Shown here piece by piece: positions 62,326 through 64,000 of a stretch of 64,000 nt of DNA (positions within the stretch are counted from its first letter, which is position 1; the number at the start of each line of letters is the position of its first letter). Source of the stretch: Paenibacillus periandrae. GTDB taxonomy: Bacteria > Bacillota > Bacilli > Paenibacillales > NBRC-103111. The stretch covers positions 124,001 to 188,000 of the forward strand of contig NZ_JAJNMU010000006.1 in NCBI RefSeq assembly GCF_022458865.1, given 5' to 3'. Under the pieces are notes generated by a model, which saw only the letters and a program-made list of their open reading frames with translations, had not been told where the DNA came from and searched no databases. The position numbers were made by a program, and so were the translations under genes.

Positions 62326-62937
62326 TTAAACCAAGACCTGTTTAATTGGCTTTTGGAAATCTCGGCTGATTCCGTTCCAGCAAGCCTGTATCGCGTCACG
62401 AGCAATTTCTTCAGTGAATTCAATGTTCCCATGAATATGTCCTTTGACCATATATACGATAGATCCGTAATGCATTTGGACCATTAACTCCGGCTGCATG
62501 TCGATAATAAGCTGTTGGTCAATCGCCTCGGCATAAAGCTTGTTCATTGGGCCGCACCAGCCGCCCGAATATGCCTCTTTTTTGACCTCTTCATAAATAT
62601 AGGGCGAAAACGAATACTGCTCAATAAACAAAAAGCCTTCAGGATACTTTTTGCTCAGCTCAATGACCTTCTCCCAGCCCCAGTTAAAGCGCTCCCGAAT
62701 GGTCCCCTTCTGATTCAAGCCCTGAATTACATATTCACCGTTAAAGGTAACAATCCCCTTATACAGCTCGTTAACAATATCCTCCTTGCTCTGAAAATAG
62801 TGATAAATATTACCTGTCGATACGCCGGATTCCTTAGCGATCAACGCCATCGATGTAGCTTGCAGCTCCCTTTGAATAATGATGCGAAGGGTTGTCTCCA
62901 AAACAGCCTGCTGTACTTTATTGTATTTATCAAACAT
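62326..62937 (-). CDS. TetR/AcrR-family repressor
   Basis: 203 residues. The helix-turn-helix (TSMALIAKESGVSTGNIYHY followed by FQSKEDIVNELYKG) is standard TetR. The C-terminal ligand domain is rich in aromatics (FLFIEQYSFSPYIYEEVKKE). GGAGG lies about 7 nt before the ATG. Identical operator sequences stand in front of it and of the SDR gene that follows, so it represses itself and the SDR. Promoter of the FMN reductase gene on the other strand may also be affected, since the operator lies in the shared region. Confidence 0.88.
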   Translation of the reverse strand: MFDKYNKVQQAVLETTLRIIIQRELQATSMALIAKESGVSTGNIYHYFQSKEDIVNELYKGIVTFNGEYVIQGLNQKGTIRERFNWGWEKVIELSKKYPEGFLFIEQYSFSPYIYEEVKKEAYSGGWCGPMNKLYAEAIDQQLIIDMQPELMVQMHYGSIVYMVKGHIHGNIEFTEEIARDAIQACWNGISRDFQKPIKQVLV

Positions 62938-62971
62938 GGCATCCCTCCGTGATTCAGTTTATATAACAAAC

Positions 62972-62994
62972 ATAGATCGAATGTTCATTCTATT
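62972..62994. promoter_or_regulatory. TetR operator copy 2 (TetR promoter)
   Basis: Exact copy of the 23-nt sequence at 62279-62301, placed 35-57 nt before the TetR start codon. The core GAATG-TT-CATTC has the form of known TetR-family operators. It lies between the TetR gene and the divergent FMN reductase gene. Confidence 0.8.
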
Positions 62995-63150
62995 ATATTG
63001 TTATTTTGCGTACTTTGTCAAACGGAAACATTAGTTATAACCGATGTTTCTTTTGAACTATACGTAATCCATCTGTTATGATTCACTACAGTGATTATTG
63101 TTATATCGCTGCATCAAAAAAATACAGTCAATATGACGAAGGAGCTACTC

Positions 63151-63708
63151 ATGCTAAAAATAGCCATTATTATTGGCAGCACGCGTCCAGGTCGCAGAGG
63201 TGAAGCCGTTGCTCAATGGGTGCACGAGATCGCACAAAAACGCAGTGATGCTGTATACGAGCTTGTCGATATTGCAGCATTCAATTTGCCGTTATATGAT
63301 GAACCGAACCCTCCTTTAATGGCTCGATATACAAAACCGCATACGATCGCTTGGTCTGAGGCAATCAAATCGTTTGATGGCTTTATTTTTGTAACACCTG
63401 AATACAATCATGCAATCCCTGGGGCACTCAAAAACGCCATCGACTATCTTTTTAATGAATGGAAGGATAAGGCAGCAGGGATAGTCAGCTATGGCGGTGG
63501 TACAGGCGGGGCTCGTGCGGCAGAAAACCTGAGACTTATTTTGGGTGAGCTGCATGTCGCTGATGTGCGTGCTCAAGTTACCCTATCAGTCTTTACGGAC
63601 TTTGAAAACTACAGCATTCTGAAACCCGCACCCCGTCAGGAAGCGGCCGTCAACACGCTGTTGGATCAGGTCCTCTCCTGGAGCGGGGCATTAAAGGTGT
63701 TACGCTAA
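63151..63708 (+). CDS. NADPH-dependent FMN reductase (flavodoxin-like)
   Basis: 185 residues, flavodoxin-like fold. The phosphate loop GSTRPGRRGEAVAQW binds FMN, and TPEYNHAIPGALKNAIDYL is the family signature; YGGGTGG lies later. Such enzymes reduce FMN, quinones or azo compounds with NADPH. GAAGGAG lies 6 nt before ATG 63151; an upstream ATG at 63091 is less suitable. It is divergent from the TetR gene, so it may belong to the same redox-stress response as the TetR-controlled SDR. Confidence 0.9.
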   Translation: MLKIAIIIGSTRPGRRGEAVAQWVHEIAQKRSDAVYELVDIAAFNLPLYDEPNPPLMARYTKPHTIAWSEAIKSFDGFIFVTPEYNHAIPGALKNAIDYLFNEWKDKAAGIVSYGGGTGGARAAENLRLILGELHVADVRAQVTLSVFTDFENYSILKPAPRQEAAVNTLLDQVLSWSGALKVLR

Positions 63709-63767
63709 TATTGTAACCAAATTTGAGTCAATTAGCTGTTAAAGGGTACAGCGTAAGGAGTTAACAC

Positions 63768-64000
63768 ATGTCCAAGAATCAAGATAAATCAGAGACTTTC
63801 CCTGACAGGAGTCGTATCCATCTGCAAGCTGACTGCGAGAATTGCTTCGGCTTGTGCTGTGCCGCGCTGCCCTTTGCAGCATCAATTGATTTTGCAATCG
63901 ACAAAAACGCCGGTCAGCCCTGTCCCAACCTGCAGTCGGATTTTCGCTGCGGTGTTCACACAAGCCTCAGAGAACTGGGTTTTCGAGGCTGTACGGTTTA
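63768..64000 (+). CDS. N-terminal part of a pentapeptide-repeat protein (runs off the window)
   Basis: The first 77 codons from ATG 63768, with AAGGAG 8 nt upstream. The text includes a cysteine-rich block (CENCFGLCCAALPFAASIDF), then CPNLQSDFRCGVHTSLRELG and FRGCTV, where the frame runs past base 64000. This N-terminus is typical of a family of pentapeptide-repeat proteins with conserved cysteines; the repeats themselves would lie beyond the edge. The role is unknown. It begins 60 nt after the FMN reductase stop and may be co-transcribed. Confidence 0.7.
   Translation, partial: MSKNQDKSETFPDRSRIHLQADCENCFGLCCAALPFAASIDFAIDKNAGQPCPNLQSDFRCGVHTSLRELGFRGCTV

Overview
The window looks like a chromosomal segment of a Paenibacillus-type member of the Bacillota. 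Strong Shine-Dalgarno sites precede almost every gene, the sugar importers are of the LplA/LplB/YtcP kind, AraC/YesN regulators are numerous, and sporulation-lineage genes (YtaF, YjgB-like) are present. No rRNA, tRNA, CRISPR array, phage module or complete insertion sequence was found.

1-12.7 kb, minus strand: a xylo-oligosaccharide/uronate locus. Transcription runs from a lipoprotein solute-binding protein (about 12.6 kb) through a GH52 beta-xylosidase, a Gfo/Idh/MocA oxidoreductase, a GH43 beta-xylosidase, a second atypical Gfo/Idh/MocA protein and two LplB/YtcP permeases. A GntR/FCD regulator and uxuA-uxuB follow. A divergent AraC gene (12.9 kb) is the likely activator. Imported oligosaccharides would be split to xylose inside the cell, and glucuronate side groups would enter the fructuronate-mannonate-KDG route.

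13.8-25.5 kb: mixed genes. They include a chemotaxis receptor, small unknown proteins, a DUF1796 protein, a giant Lhr-type helicase, an SDR, a stand-alone type-2 argC and a DUF4309 lipoprotein.

25.5-32.7 kb: a second sugar locus. It holds LplB-YtcP-LplA, a ThuA-like protein and an SDR, next to a Gfo/Idh/MocA gene divergent from its own AraC regulator. The Gfo protein is a close paralog of one in the first locus. ThuA with Gfo/Idh/MocA suggests 3-keto-glycoside chemistry (inference).

32.9-40.4 kb: an AraC-GyrI regulator, a MidA-like methyltransferase with a TPR-like tail that overlaps a YesN-type membrane regulator, rpiA, a membrane protein, and a PadR-DUF2812 pair with clear palindromic operators.

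40.7-48.6 kb, plus strand: an OmpR-type two-component system, a membrane-anchored unknown protein and a ferric/phospho-sugar type ABC importer (fused permease, ATPase, and two diverged binding proteins that carry membrane anchors instead of lipoboxes).

48.8-50.3 kb is an AT-rich island with an unknown membrane protein and a decayed gene remnant. 50.3-64 kb holds TetR/YueD, MerR/aldo-keto reductase, YtaF, RodA-like, a UvrD-type helicase, a TIM-barrel epimerase cut by an in-frame TGA, AraC-GyrI, DoxX, a frameshifted small gene, and a TetR/SDR pair sharing an identical 23-bp operator. The edge holds an FMN reductase and the start of a pentapeptide-repeat protein. Two related palindromic repeat elements (about 40.55 and 60.2-60.4 kb) point to a dispersed repeat family in this genome.
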